64,000 nucleotides of DNA from positions 587,374 through 651,373 of the forward strand of contig NZ_NJGG01000001.1 of NCBI RefSeq assembly GCF_002224225.1. The letters run 5' to 3'. Shown here one piece after another: positions 33,867 through 44,994 of this stretch. Position numbers and translations under genes: made by a program. The notes below the pieces were generated by a model that was not told the DNA's origin, did no database searches, and worked only from the letters and a program-made list of their open reading frames with translations. Each line of letters opens with the position of its first letter. The stretch's first letter is position 1. Source of the stretch: Polynucleobacter cosmopolitanus. Lineage in GTDB: Bacteria > Pseudomonadota > Gammaproteobacteria > Burkholderiales > Burkholderiaceae.

Positions 33867-35035
33867 TGTTGTTATGGCTTGCACAACTACTACAAGATGA
33901 CTTTGGTTTTTTACGAGTCATCAACTACATCACACTCAGAGCTGTGATGGCGACCTTGACGGCCGGATTGATTGGATTATTTTTCGGCCCTTGGGTCATT
34001 CGCCGTTTAACAGCGATGAAAGTGGGTCAAGCAGTTCGCTCCGATGGTCCGCAAACTCATTTGGTGAAGACTGGCACACCTACCATGGGTGGTGTGTTGA
34101 TTTTGATTGGTATTGCGATTTCAACATTGCTTTGGGCTGACCTATCCAATCGTTTCATTTGGATTGTGTTGATCGTGACTTTGGGTTTTGGTGCCATTGG
34201 TTGGGTTGATGACTATCGCAAAGTTGTTTATCGCGATCCCAAAGGCATGGCCTCGAAAGAGAAATATTTTTGGCAGTCATTGATTGGATTATTTGCTGCT
34301 ATTTACTTGGCCTTCTCTGTATCAGAAGTGAACAACCTGAAAGTATTAGAACTTTTCATTAATTGGGTGCAGAGCGGTTTCTCCATTGATTTACCAGCCA
34401 AATCAAATTTATATGTGCCTTTCTTTAAAGAGATCAGCTATCCACTCGGTGTGCTTGGGTTCATCGTTCTAACGTATTTGGTGATTGTTGGAAGTTCCAA
34501 TGCCGTCAACCTAACGGACGGGTTAGATGGTTTGGTGATCATGCCGGTGATTTTGGTTGGAGCAGCATTGGGCGTGTTTGCTTATGTGATGGGTAATGCG
34601 ATTTACACCAAATATCTTTTATTCCCATACATCCCTGGTGCTGGTGAGTTGATGATTTTCTGTGGCGCGATGAGTGGTGCTGGTTTGGCATTTTTATGGT
34701 TTAACACGCATCCCGCGCAAGTCTTCATGGGTGATGTTGGCGCTCTTGCACTTGGGGGTGCTTTGGGTACTGTGGCCGTGATCGTGAGACAAGAAATTGT
34801 TTTGTTCGTGATGGGCGGAATTTTTGTGGCTGAAACAGTGTCAGTGATCATGCAAGTGGTTTGGTTCAAGTTCACCAAAAAGATGTACGGCGAAGGTCGA
34901 CGAATTTTCAAGATGGCACCACTGCATCACCACTTTGAATTGAGCGGTTGGAAAGAAACGCAAGTGGTGGTGCGCTTTTGGATCATCACTATTTTGTTGG
35001 TGTTGATTGGTTTATCTAGCTTGAAGTTGCGATAG
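33866..35035 (+). CDS. mraY: Phospho-N-acetylmuramoyl-pentapeptide transferase
   Basis: A 389-residue polytopic membrane enzyme making lipid I from UDP-MurNAc-pentapeptide and undecaprenyl phosphate. About ten hydrophobic helices are seen. Catalytic motifs are GTPTMGG, the DDYRKVV aspartates, [12 protein letters not shown], and the histidine-rich loop [10 protein letters not shown]. Normal length for beta-proteobacteria. It starts on the murF stop codon. Confidence 0.97.
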   Translation: MLLWLAQLLQDDFGFLRVINYITLRAVMATLTAGLIGLFFGPWVIRRLTAMKVGQAVRSDGPQTHLVKTGTPTMGGVLILIGIAISTLLWADLSNRFIWIVLIVTLGFGAIGWVDDYRKVVYRDPKGMASKEKYFWQSLIGLFAAIYLAFSVSEVNNLKVLELFINWVQSGFSIDLPAKSNLYVPFFKEISYPLGVLGFIVLTYLVIVGSSNAVNLTDGLDGLVIMPVILVGAALGVFAYVMGNAIYTKYLLFPYIPGAGELMIFCGAMSGAGLAFLWFNTHPAQVFMGDVGALALGGALGTVAVIVRQEIVLFVMGGIFVAETVSVIMQVVWFKFTKKMYGEGRRIFKMAPLHHHFELSGWKETQVVVRFWIITILLVLIGLSSLKLR

Positions 35036-35043
35036 GGAAAAGA

Positions 35044-36624
35044 GTGATTCAATTACAGCATCCATTTGGCCAAGAGCGCCCTCAGACAATGAGGGTCTTG
35101 GTGCTTGGCTTGGGAGAGTCAGGTGCTGCCATGGTGCGTTGGTGTGTTGCTCAGGGCGCTAAAGTTTCTGTGGCTGATACCAGATCTCTTGAAGAGTTAT
35201 CTGATGGGGCAAAAAAATATCATCAAGCAGTCAAAGATTTGGGTATCAAAGATATTCATTTTGGTGGATTGTCTGCAGAGTTGTTGAATAACACAGACGT
35301 TATTGCAATCAGTCCAGGTCTATCGCCATTGCAAGAGCCGGTTCAATCATTTTTAGCGCTTGCTGCAGAAAAAGAAATTCCAGTGTGGAGTGAGATTGAA
35401 TTTTTTGCGCAAGCGATTCAAGCATTAAAAGACGAACAAAACTACGCTGTCAAAGTGATTGCCATCACTGGCACGAATGGCAAAACAACGACCACTGCAT
35501 TAACAGGCTTACTCTGTGAAAGAGCGGGTAAGTCTGTGGCAGTCGCAGGCAATATCAGCCCAGCTGCTTTGGATAAGTTATTGGATATCGAAGAATTGCC
35601 AGATGTTTGGGTTTTGGAGCTGTCTAGCTTCCAGCTTCAGCACACTTACAGTCTTCATGCCGATGCGGCGACTGTTTTGAATGTGACCCAAGATCATTTG
35701 GATTGGCATGGTGATTTTGAACAATATGCGGCAGCCAAGGCCAGAATTTTCAGCACCAATACGATCGCTGTATTGAATCGCGATGACGACATCGTGATGG
35801 ATATGCAGTCCGATATGGATGTGGTTCGTACGATCACCTTTGGAGTTGAAGCGCCTACTGAAGAAGATGCATTTGGTGTTTTCCATGACACAGCTGCGGG
35901 TGGTATCGATTGGTTGGTGTGGGCTGAGCCTGATGCAGAAGCTCTCGAGCTAAAAGCAAAGCGTCGCCGTAAAAAAGCAGATTTGGATGATGAGCCTTTG
36001 AGGTTGAAGCGCTTGATGCCGGTAGATGCTTTGCGCATCAAAGGAAGACATAACGCCAGTAATGCTTTAGCTGCTTTGGCTTTGTGTACTGCGATTGATG
36101 TTCCGATGGGTCCATTGCTTCATGGCTTGCGTGAGTACAAGGGTGAGCCGCATCGCATGCAAACGGTTGCTATCGTTGAAGGCGTTGAATACATCGATGA
36201 TAGTAAAGGCACCAATGTGGGTGCTACCTTGGCTGCCTTGAATGGTTTAGGTCATTCAGGCTCGGGCTCAGTATCAAGTGCTCGCGCAAAAATCATTTTG
36301 ATCGCTGGTGGTGAGGGTAAAGGTCAAGATTTCTCTCCATTGAGCCAAGTGCTTGCGCGTCATGCAAAAGCCATTATTTTGATTGGTAGAGATGCACCTT
36401 TGATCAGAAGTGCCATCGAATCATCAGGTGTCACCATCCGTGATGCTGATACTTTGGAGCGAGCAGTTGAGTCCGCCGCTGAGATGGCGGAGTCAGGCGA
36501 CTTGGTCTTGTTATCACCCGCTTGTGCAAGTTTTGACATGTTCAAAGATTACGCGCACCGCGCTCAAGTCTTTATTGATGCGGTGAGTGAGTTGGCTAGC
36601 TTGAAAGGTCAGGTGAGCGCATGA
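35044..36624 (+). CDS. murD: UDP-MurNAc-L-Ala-D-Glu ligase
   Basis: A 526-residue Mur ligase adding D-glutamate. The N-terminal domain has LVLGLGESGAAMVRWC; the ATP loop is ITGTNGKTTTTALTG; VLELSSFQLQ and the later HRMQTVAIVEGVEYIDDSKGTN are typical (shown here only as landmarks). It is about 80 residues longer than the E. coli enzyme, mainly through a charged insertion near residues 295-325 (including KAKRRRKKADLDDEP), a feature I associate with Burkholderiales. The start is GTG 35044 with GGGAAAAGA before it. Confidence 0.95.
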   Translation: MIQLQHPFGQERPQTMRVLVLGLGESGAAMVRWCVAQGAKVSVADTRSLEELSDGAKKYHQAVKDLGIKDIHFGGLSAELLNNTDVIAISPGLSPLQEPVQSFLALAAEKEIPVWSEIEFFAQAIQALKDEQNYAVKVIAITGTNGKTTTTALTGLLCERAGKSVAVAGNISPAALDKLLDIEELPDVWVLELSSFQLQHTYSLHADAATVLNVTQDHLDWHGDFEQYAAAKARIFSTNTIAVLNRDDDIVMDMQSDMDVVRTITFGVEAPTEEDAFGVFHDTAAGGIDWLVWAEPDAEALELKAKRRRKKADLDDEPLRLKRLMPVDALRIKGRHNASNALAALALCTAIDVPMGPLLHGLREYKGEPHRMQTVAIVEGVEYIDDSKGTNVGATLAALNGLGHSGSGSVSSARAKIILIAGGEGKGQDFSPLSQVLARHAKAIILIGRDAPLIRSAIESSGVTIRDADTLERAVESAAEMAESGDLVLLSPACASFDMFKDYAHRAQVFIDAVSELASLKGQVSA

Positions 36625-37886
36625 TTCAATTCTTCAAACGTTTCAGTGCTAATGGCATCAGTGGTGTCAAAGGTGGCATCAAAGAAGGATTCGAAGATTT
36701 TCGTTTGGGATTGCGTGACGCCACAACCGTGGTTCGTCCAACTCGTTCACGCATGATGGAGTACGACCAACCTTTGTTATGGGCTGTTTTGATTCTTGTG
36801 ACATTGGGTCTTGTGATGGTTTATTCGGCATCGATTGCTTTGCCAGATGGTCCTAAATATGCCAAATACAGCAGCAGTCACTTTTTGATCAGACATGGCA
36901 TCTCGATTGCAATTGCTTTCACAATTGGTGTTTTTGCATTCAAGGTACCTCTCAAAGTTTGGGATCGTTTAGCCCCTGCCATTTTTGCTTTGGCATTCAT
37001 CATGCTGATCTTTGTTTTGATTCCAGGGGTTGGTAAGGGTGTGAATGGCGCTAAGCGCTGGATACCATTGGGCATCACAAATTTCCAGCCATCAGAATTG
37101 ATGAAGCTAGCGGTTGTTTTGTTTGCGGCTTGGTACACCGTCCAGCGTCAAGAATATTTACACACCTTGGTCAAAGGTTTGTTACCGATGGGAGCTGCGG
37201 TGATTGCCGTGGGTGTATTGCTTTTATTGCAACCTGACATGGGTGCCTTCATGGTGATTGCCGTGATTGCGATGGGCCTATTATTTTTAGGCGGTATCAA
37301 TGCCAAATTATTTGGGGCGCTCACTGCTTTAGCGATTGGCAGTTTTGCATCCATCATCATCTTTTCTGAATTTAGAAGACAACGTATTTTTGCTTACCTT
37401 GATCCTTGGAATGAAGAGTTTGCCGCTGGTAAAGCCTATCAATTGACGCATTCATTGATGGCATTTGGTCGAGGTGAATGGTTTGGGGTTGGTTTGGGGG
37501 GCAGTATTGAAAAACTCCATTACTTACCGGAGGCTCATACAGATTTTATTTTGGCAGTGATTGGCGAAGAGTTGGGATTCTTTGGTGTGGCTGTTGTCAT
37601 TGGAATCTTCTATTGGATCATTCGTCGCGCATTCTTAATTGGTCGAACCGCTTTGCAATTGGATCGAAGTTTTGCTGGTTTGGTTGCTAAAGGCATTGCT
37701 ATTTGGATTGGTTGGCAGGCATTCATCAATATGGGCGTTAACTTGGGCATCTTGCCGACCAAGGGCTTGACCTTGCCGTTTGTTAGTTTTGGCGGTTCAG
37801 GTTTGATGATGAATGCTGTGGCCATTGCCATCTTATTGAAGATTGACGTAGAGAATAGAGTGTTGATGAGAGGTGGCAAGTTATGA
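36621..37886 (+). CDS. ftsW: Septal peptidoglycan glycosyltransferase FtsW
   Basis: A 421-residue SEDS-family polytopic membrane protein that polymerises lipid II at the septum with FtsI. Nine to ten helices follow an N-terminal cytoplasmic tail of about 50 residues. SEDS landmarks: VMVYSAS in the first helix, [43 protein letters not shown] and [11 protein letters not shown] near the end. ATGA overlap with murD and with murG. Confidence 0.96.
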   Translation: MIQFFKRFSANGISGVKGGIKEGFEDFRLGLRDATTVVRPTRSRMMEYDQPLLWAVLILVTLGLVMVYSASIALPDGPKYAKYSSSHFLIRHGISIAIAFTIGVFAFKVPLKVWDRLAPAIFALAFIMLIFVLIPGVGKGVNGAKRWIPLGITNFQPSELMKLAVVLFAAWYTVQRQEYLHTLVKGLLPMGAAVIAVGVLLLLQPDMGAFMVIAVIAMGLLFLGGINAKLFGALTALAIGSFASIIIFSEFRRQRIFAYLDPWNEEFAAGKAYQLTHSLMAFGRGEWFGVGLGGSIEKLHYLPEAHTDFILAVIGEELGFFGVAVVIGIFYWIIRRAFLIGRTALQLDRSFAGLVAKGIAIWIGWQAFINMGVNLGILPTKGLTLPFVSFGGSGLMMNAVAIAILLKIDVENRVLMRGGKL

Positions 37887-38965
37887 CGCACTCACCAACT
37901 CTATTGGTCATGGCTGGTGGCACAGGTGGGCATATTTTCCCAGGCTTGGCTGTGGCCGAGTATTTGCGTGAACATGGCTGGAATGTTTCTTGGTTGGGTA
38001 ACGCCAAGGGCATGGAATACCGCTTGGTACCACCTCGAGGTTTTGCTTTTGAATCCATTCAATTTGGTGGTTTAAGAGGCAAAGGAATCAAAACATTGTT
38101 GTTGCTGCCATTTAATTTATTACGAGCATTTTGGCAAAGCATTCAGGTGTTACGTCGAGTAAAACCTGATGTGGTGTTGGGCATGGGTGGTTATGTCACA
38201 TTCCCAGCTGGAATGATGAGTGTTTTATTGGGTAAGCCATTGGTTTTGCATGAGCAAAATTCAATCGCTGGTTTAGCCAATAAAGTATTGGCCAAAGTTG
38301 CAGACAAAACCTTGTGCGCATTTCCCAATGCATTGCCTGGTGCAATTTGGTTGGGTAATCCATTGCGTGCTGGCATGAGTCAAATTGAATCTCCGCAAGT
38401 TCGTTACTCCGCAAGATCTGGTCGTTTGCAGATTTTGGTGGTCGGCGGTAGTTTGGGTGCTGCTGCTTTGAATGAAGTGGTCCCGGAAGCTCTTGCAAAA
38501 ATTCCAGCTGAATCTAGACCGTCGGTGATCCATCAAGCGGGTGAGAAGCACCTTGATCAATTGCGCCAAAAATACGCGAGCTTGAATGTCGAAGCAGAAG
38601 TTGTGCCATTCATTGATGACATGGTCACAGCTTATGCCAAAGCAGATTTGGTGATTTGCCGAGCAGGTGCGATGACTGTGGCAGAAATTTCAGCAGTGGG
38701 CGTGGCTTCGTATTTGGTGCCTTTCCCATATGCCGTTGATGATCATCAAACTTTCAATGCAAAATTTCTATCCGACACTGGTGCTGCCGTGTTGATGCAA
38801 CAAGTTGATATGACAGCAACTTCATTGGCTGCTTATTTGCAAACAGTTGATCGCACAGAGTTATTAAAAATGGCTGAACGTGCATTGAGTCAGGCCAAGC
38901 CAAATGCAACCAAAGATGTTGCAGAAATATGTCAAATGTTATCTAAGAGAGCGGTTCAGTCATGA
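37883..38965 (+). CDS. murG: UDP-GlcNAc transferase MurG (lipid II synthase)
   Basis: A 360-residue GT28 family glycosyltransferase that attaches GlcNAc to lipid I on the inner face of the membrane. The N-domain loop [25 protein letters not shown] and [12 protein letters not shown], and the C-domain [29 protein letters not shown] and [10 protein letters not shown] are conserved. Four-base overlaps on both sides. Confidence 0.97.
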   Translation: MTHSPTLLVMAGGTGGHIFPGLAVAEYLREHGWNVSWLGNAKGMEYRLVPPRGFAFESIQFGGLRGKGIKTLLLLPFNLLRAFWQSIQVLRRVKPDVVLGMGGYVTFPAGMMSVLLGKPLVLHEQNSIAGLANKVLAKVADKTLCAFPNALPGAIWLGNPLRAGMSQIESPQVRYSARSGRLQILVVGGSLGAAALNEVVPEALAKIPAESRPSVIHQAGEKHLDQLRQKYASLNVEAEVVPFIDDMVTAYAKADLVICRAGAMTVAEISAVGVASYLVPFPYAVDDHQTFNAKFLSDTGAAVLMQQVDMTATSLAAYLQTVDRTELLKMAERALSQAKPNATKDVAEICQMLSKRAVQS

Positions 38966-40395
38966 AGCACATTCTTCATCAAATTCATTTTGTAGGCATT
39001 GGTGGTGCAGGCATGAGCGGCATTGCTGAAGTCTTGCTCAATCTTGGTTACAAGGTGAGTGGCTCTGACATGGCTGAAAGTGCAACCACCAAACGTTTGC
39101 GTGAGTGTGGTGCTGAAATCACCATTGGTCATCATGCTAAGAATGTGGGTAGCGCAGAAGCAGTTGTTATTTCAACAGCTGTTACTGGCGATAACCCAGA
39201 AGTTTTAGCTGCGCGTGCAGCTCGCATTCCAATTGTGCCAAGAGCTGTGATGTTGGGTGAGTTGATGCGCTTAAAGCAGGGGATTGCGATTGCAGGCACT
39301 CACGGTAAAACCACCACGACCAGTTTGTTGGCTTCAGTTTTGGCTGAGGGTGGTTTGGATCCAACGTTTGTGATTGGTGGCAAATTAACTTCTGCTGGTG
39401 CCAATGCACGCTTAGGCACGGGTGATTTTATTGTGGCTGAAGCTGATGAATCAGATGCATCATTTTTGAACTTATTACCAGTGATTGAAGTGATCACCAA
39501 CATCGATGCTGATCACATGGACACTTATCAGCACGACATGGCGAAGTTAAAACAAGCCTTCGTGCAGTTCACGCAACGCATGCCGTTCTATGGTGTTGCT
39601 GTGCTGTGTGTTGATGATCAAAATGTGCGCGATATTTTGCCGTTTGTGTCACAACCTATTCTTGGGTATGGCTTATCTGAGGATGCAGATGTGCGGGCGA
39701 TTGATGTTGTTGCAGATGGTCCTCAGATGCATTTCACAGCCTTGCGACACACGGTGCGTCGTCATGGTGACACACCAGGGCCATTGAAAGTCACATTGAA
39801 TTTACCGGGCTTACACAATGTGCGTAACGCGCTCGCAGCCATTGCCATTGCCACTGAGTTGGGTGTGAGTGATACAGCCATTGCTAAAGCTTTGAAAGAG
39901 TTCCACGGCGTTGGCCGTCGTTTCCAGCGTTATGGAGAAGTGAAGTTACCTCAGGGTGGCACATGCACGGTGATTGATGATTATGGTCATCATCCTGTGG
40001 AAATGGCAGCAACACTTTCTGCAACCAGAGGGGCGTTCCCGGGCCGTCGATTATTGCTGGCATTCCAGCCACATCGTTTCACCAGAACACGTGATTGCTT
40101 TGGTGATTTTGTGAAAGTTCTTCAAAGTGTGGATGCTTTGGCTTTGACAGAAGTTTATCCAGCGGGTGAAGCTCGAATTTCCGGTGCTGATGGAGAGGCT
40201 TTGATCAAAGCTTTGGCAAAGGCCAAAGAAGAAGGTCGCTCATTAGATGTTGCTAATACCAAATTTATAAAAGATGTGAATGAATTGCCGAATTTGGTGA
40301 TGAGCATGGCGCGCGATGGTGATGTGATCATTACCATGGGTGCAGGATCGATCTCTGCGGTTCCAGGAAAGTTAGCAGGAGGCGCAAATGCCTAA
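38962..40395 (+). CDS. murC: UDP-N-acetylmuramate-L-alanine ligase
   Basis: A 477-residue Mur ligase adding the first amino acid. The N-terminal Rossmann motif [14 protein letters not shown], the ATP loop [35 protein letters not shown], and DDYGHHPVE are all present. The last eight bases overlap the ddl start. Complete. Confidence 0.97.
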   Translation: MKHILHQIHFVGIGGAGMSGIAEVLLNLGYKVSGSDMAESATTKRLRECGAEITIGHHAKNVGSAEAVVISTAVTGDNPEVLAARAARIPIVPRAVMLGELMRLKQGIAIAGTHGKTTTTSLLASVLAEGGLDPTFVIGGKLTSAGANARLGTGDFIVAEADESDASFLNLLPVIEVITNIDADHMDTYQHDMAKLKQAFVQFTQRMPFYGVAVLCVDDQNVRDILPFVSQPILGYGLSEDADVRAIDVVADGPQMHFTALRHTVRRHGDTPGPLKVTLNLPGLHNVRNALAAIAIATELGVSDTAIAKALKEFHGVGRRFQRYGEVKLPQGGTCTVIDDYGHHPVEMAATLSATRGAFPGRRLLLAFQPHRFTRTRDCFGDFVKVLQSVDALALTEVYPAGEARISGADGEALIKALAKAKEEGRSLDVANTKFIKDVNELPNLVMSMARDGDVIITMGAGSISAVPGKLAGGANA

Positions 40396-41374
40396 TCTCA
40401 TGAATTGGAACGAAGAAGTACAAAAAGATTTGTCACAAGTGAATGTTGCTACCTTGGGCAAGGTTGGAGTGTTGCTTGGTGGTAAATCTGGCGAAAGAGA
40501 TATTTCTTTGATGTCAGGTAAAGGTGTTTTAGATGCTTTGATTTCAAAGGGTGTGAATGCTCATGCCTTTGATCCAGGCCAGCAAGCCATCACAGAGTTA
40601 GCGGTTCAGAAATTTGATCGAGTCTTCATTGCGCTGCATGGTCGTTATGGTGAAGACGGCACGATGCAAGGTTTTCTGGAGCAAATGAACCTACCTTATA
40701 CGGGCAGTGGTGTGTTGGCTTCTGCTCTTGCAATTGATAAACAAGCCACCAAGCGTTTATGGTCTAGCTTTAATTTAGCCACCCCTCGGTTTGCTATGTT
40801 GAATGCCAATAGTGATTGGCAAAAAATTGCGCAAGATCTTGGTTTGCCCATCATTGTTAAGCCAGCCAGAGAGGGTTCATCACTTGGCTTGAGCAAAGTT
40901 ACGAAAGCAGAAGATTTACCGGCAGCGTATGCATTGGCAGCCAAGCTTGATCGTGATGTGATGGCTGAGCAATGCATCATTGGTGAAGAGTTAACTTGTC
41001 CAATCGTGGGTGATGGCGAGAATGCGCGAGCCTTGCCTGTCATCAGAATTGTGGCCCCAGACTCTAATTACGATTATCACAATAAATATTTTTCAGATGA
41101 CACCAAGTACTTGTGTCCAACCGGTTTGGATTTGGCGCTTGAAGCAAAAGTTCAAGAACTTGCTTTGAGTGCATACCGTGCTTTGGGTTGTAAAGGTTGG
41201 GGTCGTGCGGACGTGATGATTGATCAAAAGACCAATCAACCTTATCTATTGGAAATGAACACCGCGCCTGGTATGACGGGTCATTCATTGGTGCCAATGG
41301 CCGCTAAAGCAGCCGGCGTTGAGTACGCTGATTTGGTGTTGTGGCTATTAAGTAAGGCAGGTATTCATTCATGA
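40388..41374 (+). CDS. ddl: D-alanine-D-alanine ligase
   Basis: A 328-residue ATP-grasp enzyme making the D-Ala-D-Ala used by MurF. Motifs: [57 protein letters not shown] and [15 protein letters not shown]. Its position between murC and ftsQ corresponds to ddlB of E. coli. An N-terminal extension of about 20 residues precedes the core. Confidence 0.95.
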   Translation: MPNLMNWNEEVQKDLSQVNVATLGKVGVLLGGKSGERDISLMSGKGVLDALISKGVNAHAFDPGQQAITELAVQKFDRVFIALHGRYGEDGTMQGFLEQMNLPYTGSGVLASALAIDKQATKRLWSSFNLATPRFAMLNANSDWQKIAQDLGLPIIVKPAREGSSLGLSKVTKAEDLPAAYALAAKLDRDVMAEQCIIGEELTCPIVGDGENARALPVIRIVAPDSNYDYHNKYFSDDTKYLCPTGLDLALEAKVQELALSAYRALGCKGWGRADVMIDQKTNQPYLLEMNTAPGMTGHSLVPMAAKAAGVEYADLVLWLLSKAGIHS

Positions 41375-42189
41375 AATTCTTGCGCATCTTCTTCGGCTTT
41401 TTAGGTTCTATGAGTGCCACGGTGTTTGGCCCGATCTGGAATCACGCCAAGATGATGCGTGCGATGGCTAATTTGTTGTTGTTGATTGCTTTGTTGGTTT
41501 CAAGCGGATGGCTTCTATTTTGGTTGGGGCAGAAACCAGCGTTCACTTTGAATCATTTGACGGTTGAATCATTGGATGGCCGTGAACTCAAGCATGTGAA
41601 TTTGCCAACGATTAAAACCCGCGCTTTAGATCAAGTGAAGGGCAATTTTTTCACGATACGTTTAGATCAAGCTAGGCAAGCCTTTGAGACCATGCCATGG
41701 GTGCGTCGAGCCAGTGTGCGTCGTGAATGGCCGAACGGGATTGTGGTGGCGATCGAAGAGCATCAAGCTTTGGGGGTGTGGGTTGGTGAGACACCGAGAT
41801 TGATCAATACCTATGGTGAAGTATTTATCGCAAACATGGCAGAAGCAGAGGACAGTGCTTCATTGTTGAAATTCAGTGGCCCTGAGGGCAGCAACAAAGA
41901 TGTCTTTAGAAAATACCAGCAACTGAACCTTTGGTTTGAGCCATGGCAAGCCACTGTAAAAAGCATTGAGCTTTCTTCTCGTTATGCCTGGAGAGTGAAG
42001 TTAAGTAATAACTTGAACATTGAATTGGGCCGAGAGCTGGATGAGCGCGATTCAAAGCAAATTCAATTAAGTGTTGATCGTTTGATTAAAAGTTGGCCAC
42101 AGGTTCAAGAGAAATGGGGTCAACGAGTGGATTCAATTGACCTTCGTTATGCCAATGGCTATGCCATCAATATAGGAAAAAAACTGTGA
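41371..42189 (+). CDS. ftsQ: Cell division protein FtsQ
   Basis: A 272-residue bitopic division protein: a cytoplasmic part of about 30 residues, one membrane helix ([20 protein letters not shown]), then a POTRA domain ([10 protein letters not shown] to [20 protein letters not shown]) and the FtsQ beta domain. It scaffolds FtsL/FtsB. ATGA overlap with ddl; the stop overlaps the GTG start of ftsA. Confidence 0.94.
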   Translation: MKFLRIFFGFLGSMSATVFGPIWNHAKMMRAMANLLLLIALLVSSGWLLFWLGQKPAFTLNHLTVESLDGRELKHVNLPTIKTRALDQVKGNFFTIRLDQARQAFETMPWVRRASVRREWPNGIVVAIEEHQALGVWVGETPRLINTYGEVFIANMAEAEDSASLLKFSGPEGSNKDVFRKYQQLNLWFEPWQATVKSIELSSRYAWRVKLSNNLNIELGRELDERDSKQIQLSVDRLIKSWPQVQEKWGQRVDSIDLRYANGYAINIGKKL

Positions 42190-43424
42190 GCGTTATCAGT
42201 AAAGACACGAAAGATTTAATCGTTGGCTTGGATATCGGCACATCCAAAGTAGTTGCTTTGGTGGCCGAATTAAATCCAGATGGCCAATTCAATGTCGTGG
42301 GTCTTGGCCAGGTGAGTTCTAAGGGGTTGAAAAAAGGCGTGGTCGTCAATATTGAGGCCACGGTTCAGTCGATTCAAAAAGCACTTGAAGAAGCTGAGGT
42401 GATGGCTGATCGTCGCATTGCGCAAGTGTTCACTGGCATCGCTGGAAACCACATCCATAGTTTTAATTCGACTGGCATGGTGGCAATCCGTGACAAAGAA
42501 GTGTCTGCAGGTGATGTTGAGCGTGTGATTGAAACAGCTAAAGCCATCAACATTCCAACGGATCAACAAATCCTTCACATCCTGACTCAAGAATTCATCA
42601 TTGATGGACAAGAGGATGTGCGTGAACCAATTGGTATGAGCGGTATTCGTCTCGAAGTCAAAGTACACATTGTGACGGGGGCTGTCAGTGCCGCGCAAAA
42701 CATTGTGAAGTGTGTGCGCCGTTGTGGTCTAGAAGTGAATGATCTGATTTTGCAGCCTTTGGCTTCAAGTGTTGCGGTCTTGACGGAAGATGAAAAAGAA
42801 TTGGGTGTGGTGTTGGTTGATATCGGAGGCGGCACAACAGATATTGCGATCTTCAGCCAAGGAGCGATTCGTCACACCGCAGTGATTCCAATTGCTGGTG
42901 ATCAAATCACCAATGACATTGCCATGGCTTTGCGCACGCCAACCATCGATGCAGAAGATCTCAAAATTCATTTTGGTATTGCACGTCAGAGCATGGCTAA
43001 TCCAAATGAAACCATTGAGGTTCCGGGTGTTGGTGATCGCGAAGCCCGCTCGATGTCACGCCAAGCTTTGGCTGCTGTGATTGAGCCACGTGTTGAAGAG
43101 TTATTGAGTTTGGTTCGTCAAGTGGTGCGCGAATCAGGCATGGAAGATTTGGTTTCCTCAGGTGTTGTTTTAACTGGCGGTACGGCCTTGATGCCGGGTG
43201 TCGTTGAATTGGCAGAAGAAGTTTTTGCTAAGCCAGCGCGCGTTGGTTTCCCTGAGTACAAAGGGCATTTGAGTGAAATTTTAAGAAGTCCACGTTATTC
43301 AACAGGCTTGGGATTGTTGATGGAGGGGCGTGTGCAATTGGTGCGTGGTCGCCGAATTGCTCAATCAGGAACAGTGCAAAACATTGTGGCGCGCATGCGC
43401 GAATGGTTCATGGGAAATTTTTAA
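42186..43424 (+). CDS. ftsA: Cell division protein FtsA
   Basis: A 412-residue actin-like ATPase tethering FtsZ to the membrane. It shows IVGLDIGTSKVVALVAE (phosphate 1), the SHS2 1C domain between, VVLVDIGGGTTDIAIF (phosphate 2) and GVVLTGGTALMPGVVEL (adenosine loop); the C-terminal end RMREWFMGNF is the amphipathic membrane-targeting helix. GTG start within the GTGA overlap with ftsQ. Confidence 0.97.
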   Translation: MSVISKDTKDLIVGLDIGTSKVVALVAELNPDGQFNVVGLGQVSSKGLKKGVVVNIEATVQSIQKALEEAEVMADRRIAQVFTGIAGNHIHSFNSTGMVAIRDKEVSAGDVERVIETAKAINIPTDQQILHILTQEFIIDGQEDVREPIGMSGIRLEVKVHIVTGAVSAAQNIVKCVRRCGLEVNDLILQPLASSVAVLTEDEKELGVVLVDIGGGTTDIAIFSQGAIRHTAVIPIAGDQITNDIAMALRTPTIDAEDLKIHFGIARQSMANPNETIEVPGVGDREARSMSRQALAAVIEPRVEELLSLVRQVVRESGMEDLVSSGVVLTGGTALMPGVVELAEEVFAKPARVGFPEYKGHLSEILRSPRYSTGLGLLMEGRVQLVRGRRIAQSGTVQNIVARMREWFMGNF

Positions 43425-43494
43425 GAATTTAGAAGTATTAAAAGATTTTTAGTTTTATTTTTGTCGTCGTCAACCGTAGTTATAAGGAGGTAGT

Positions 43495-44805
43495 ATGGAA
43501 TTTGAAATGTTAGATGCAGAACCGGCGGGTAAGACCATTATTAAAGTGGTCGGTGTGGGCGGTGCAGGCGGTAACGCTGTGCAGCACATGATTCGTCGCG
43601 GTGTACAAGGTGTTGAGTTCATTTGCATGAACACAGATGCAGGTGCACTTCAACGTTCTAAAGCAAGCGTCAATATTCAGTTAGGCGCAACAGGTTTAGG
43701 TGCTGGTGCCAAACCTGAAGTAGGCGCATCTTCTGCGATTGAAGCCAAGGCACGCATTGCTGATGCATTGCAAGGTGCGCACATGGTCTTTATCACAGCG
43801 GGCATGGGTGGTGGTACCGGCACAGGTGCAGGTCCAGTGGTTGCTCAAGTTGCCAAAGAAATGGGCATCTTGACTGTTGGCGTGATCAGCAAGCCATTTG
43901 ATTTTGAAGGTGCCAAGCGTGGCAAAGTGGCTGAAGCTGGTGCTCATGAAATTGAAAGCTACGTAGATTCATTGATTGTTGTTCTTAATGAAAAACTATT
44001 TGAAGTCATGGGTGAAGATGCTGAGATGGACAAGGCCTTTGGTTGTGCAGATGATGTGTTGCACAACGCAGTTGCTGGCATCGCTGAAATCATCAATGAG
44101 CAAGGTTTGATCAACGTTGACTTTGAAGACGTTAAAACAGTGATGAGTGAGCAAGGCAAAGCCATGATGGGAACAGCCACTGTTTCTGGTATGGATCGTG
44201 CTCGCTTAGCTGCTGAAGCTGCTGTTGCCTCACCATTGCTTGAAGGTGTTGATTTATCAGGAGCGCGTGGCGTCTTGGTGAATATCACAGCCAGCCGTTC
44301 ATTGAAGTTGTCAGAAACTCGTGAAGTGATGGGTGCTATTCGTGGCTATGCTGCTGAAGATGCCACAGTGATCTTTGGTACGGTTTACGATGAAAGCTTG
44401 GGTGATGCCTTGCGTGTCACAGTTGTTGCTACTGGTTTAAATGGTGGCAAGCGCAAAGAAAAGCAGCCTGAAGTTATTTGGCGTAATACACAAGCAACTG
44501 GAACTTATGATGGCGCTCCAATGATGGCCAATTTAAGTTCTTTTGCTCCGCAAAGTGCAACCGCAACTGTTGCCATGGCAAACACAGCTAGCAATGTCAG
44601 TGCTTCGAACGCGACTGCGCCAGCGATGCCTGTGGGATCAGCCAGTGATTACGCAAAATATGATGTGCCAAAGGTGTTTCGCAGCAATCGTGAATCAAAT
44701 GAGCCGCGTTTGGGCGCAAATAGTTCACCAGAAGCGCAAGCCATGATGGATAAGGGTGCTGATTACTACGATATTCCAGCTTTTTTACGCAAGCAAGCTG
44801 ATTAA
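43495..44805 (+). CDS. ftsZ: Cell division GTPase FtsZ
   Basis: A 436-residue tubulin-like GTPase forming the Z ring. The core has VVGVGGAGGNAVQHM, the GTP signature GGGTGTGAGPVVAQ, and the T7-loop NVDFEDVKTVM. A linker of about 80 residues rich in Ala, Thr, Ser follows, ending in the C-terminal peptide YYDIPAFLRKQAD that binds FtsA and ZapD. AAGGAGG at 43484-43490 is a strong Shine-Dalgarno. It is separated from ftsA by 70 bp, unlike the tight overlaps upstream, so it may have extra control. Confidence 0.98.
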   Translation: MEFEMLDAEPAGKTIIKVVGVGGAGGNAVQHMIRRGVQGVEFICMNTDAGALQRSKASVNIQLGATGLGAGAKPEVGASSAIEAKARIADALQGAHMVFITAGMGGGTGTGAGPVVAQVAKEMGILTVGVISKPFDFEGAKRGKVAEAGAHEIESYVDSLIVVLNEKLFEVMGEDAEMDKAFGCADDVLHNAVAGIAEIINEQGLINVDFEDVKTVMSEQGKAMMGTATVSGMDRARLAAEAAVASPLLEGVDLSGARGVLVNITASRSLKLSETREVMGAIRGYAAEDATVIFGTVYDESLGDALRVTVVATGLNGGKRKEKQPEVIWRNTQATGTYDGAPMMANLSSFAPQSATATVAMANTASNVSASNATAPAMPVGSASDYAKYDVPKVFRSNRESNEPRLGANSSPEAQAMMDKGADYYDIPAFLRKQAD

Positions 44806-44842
44806 GAATTTGTTGTAATTAGAAATTGCTATAAAAAACAAT

Positions 44843-44927
44843 GGCATACAGATGCCGGTGGTAACGCGCCTCCTGCGAAATGACGACGCATGCGATACCA
44901 TCGGTGTTCTGGCAAAAATTAATGCCA
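44843..44927 (+). ncRNA. Structured intergenic segment between ftsZ and peroxiredoxin (candidate leader RNA or terminator)
   Basis: GATGCCGGTGGTA (44851-44863) can pair with TACCATCGGTGTT (44896-44908) as a 13-bp stem with some G-U pairs, enclosing a smaller stem TGCG (44874-44877) with CGCA (44887-44890). A hairpin before it (GGCAT 44843-44847 with ATGCC 44852-44856) uses bases of the long stem and so excludes it. Another hairpin after it is TGGCA (44910-44914) with TGCCA (44923-44927). The region is richer in G and C than its surroundings. I do not recognise a known riboswitch class. The remaining part of the 189-bp gap is AT-rich, with CGGAGAAG before the next gene. Confidence 0.45.
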
Positions 44928-44994
44928 ATAGTTATCAATAAAAATGACTATTTGAAACAGCAAATTTAAATATCCTTATTTAACGGAGAAGACA

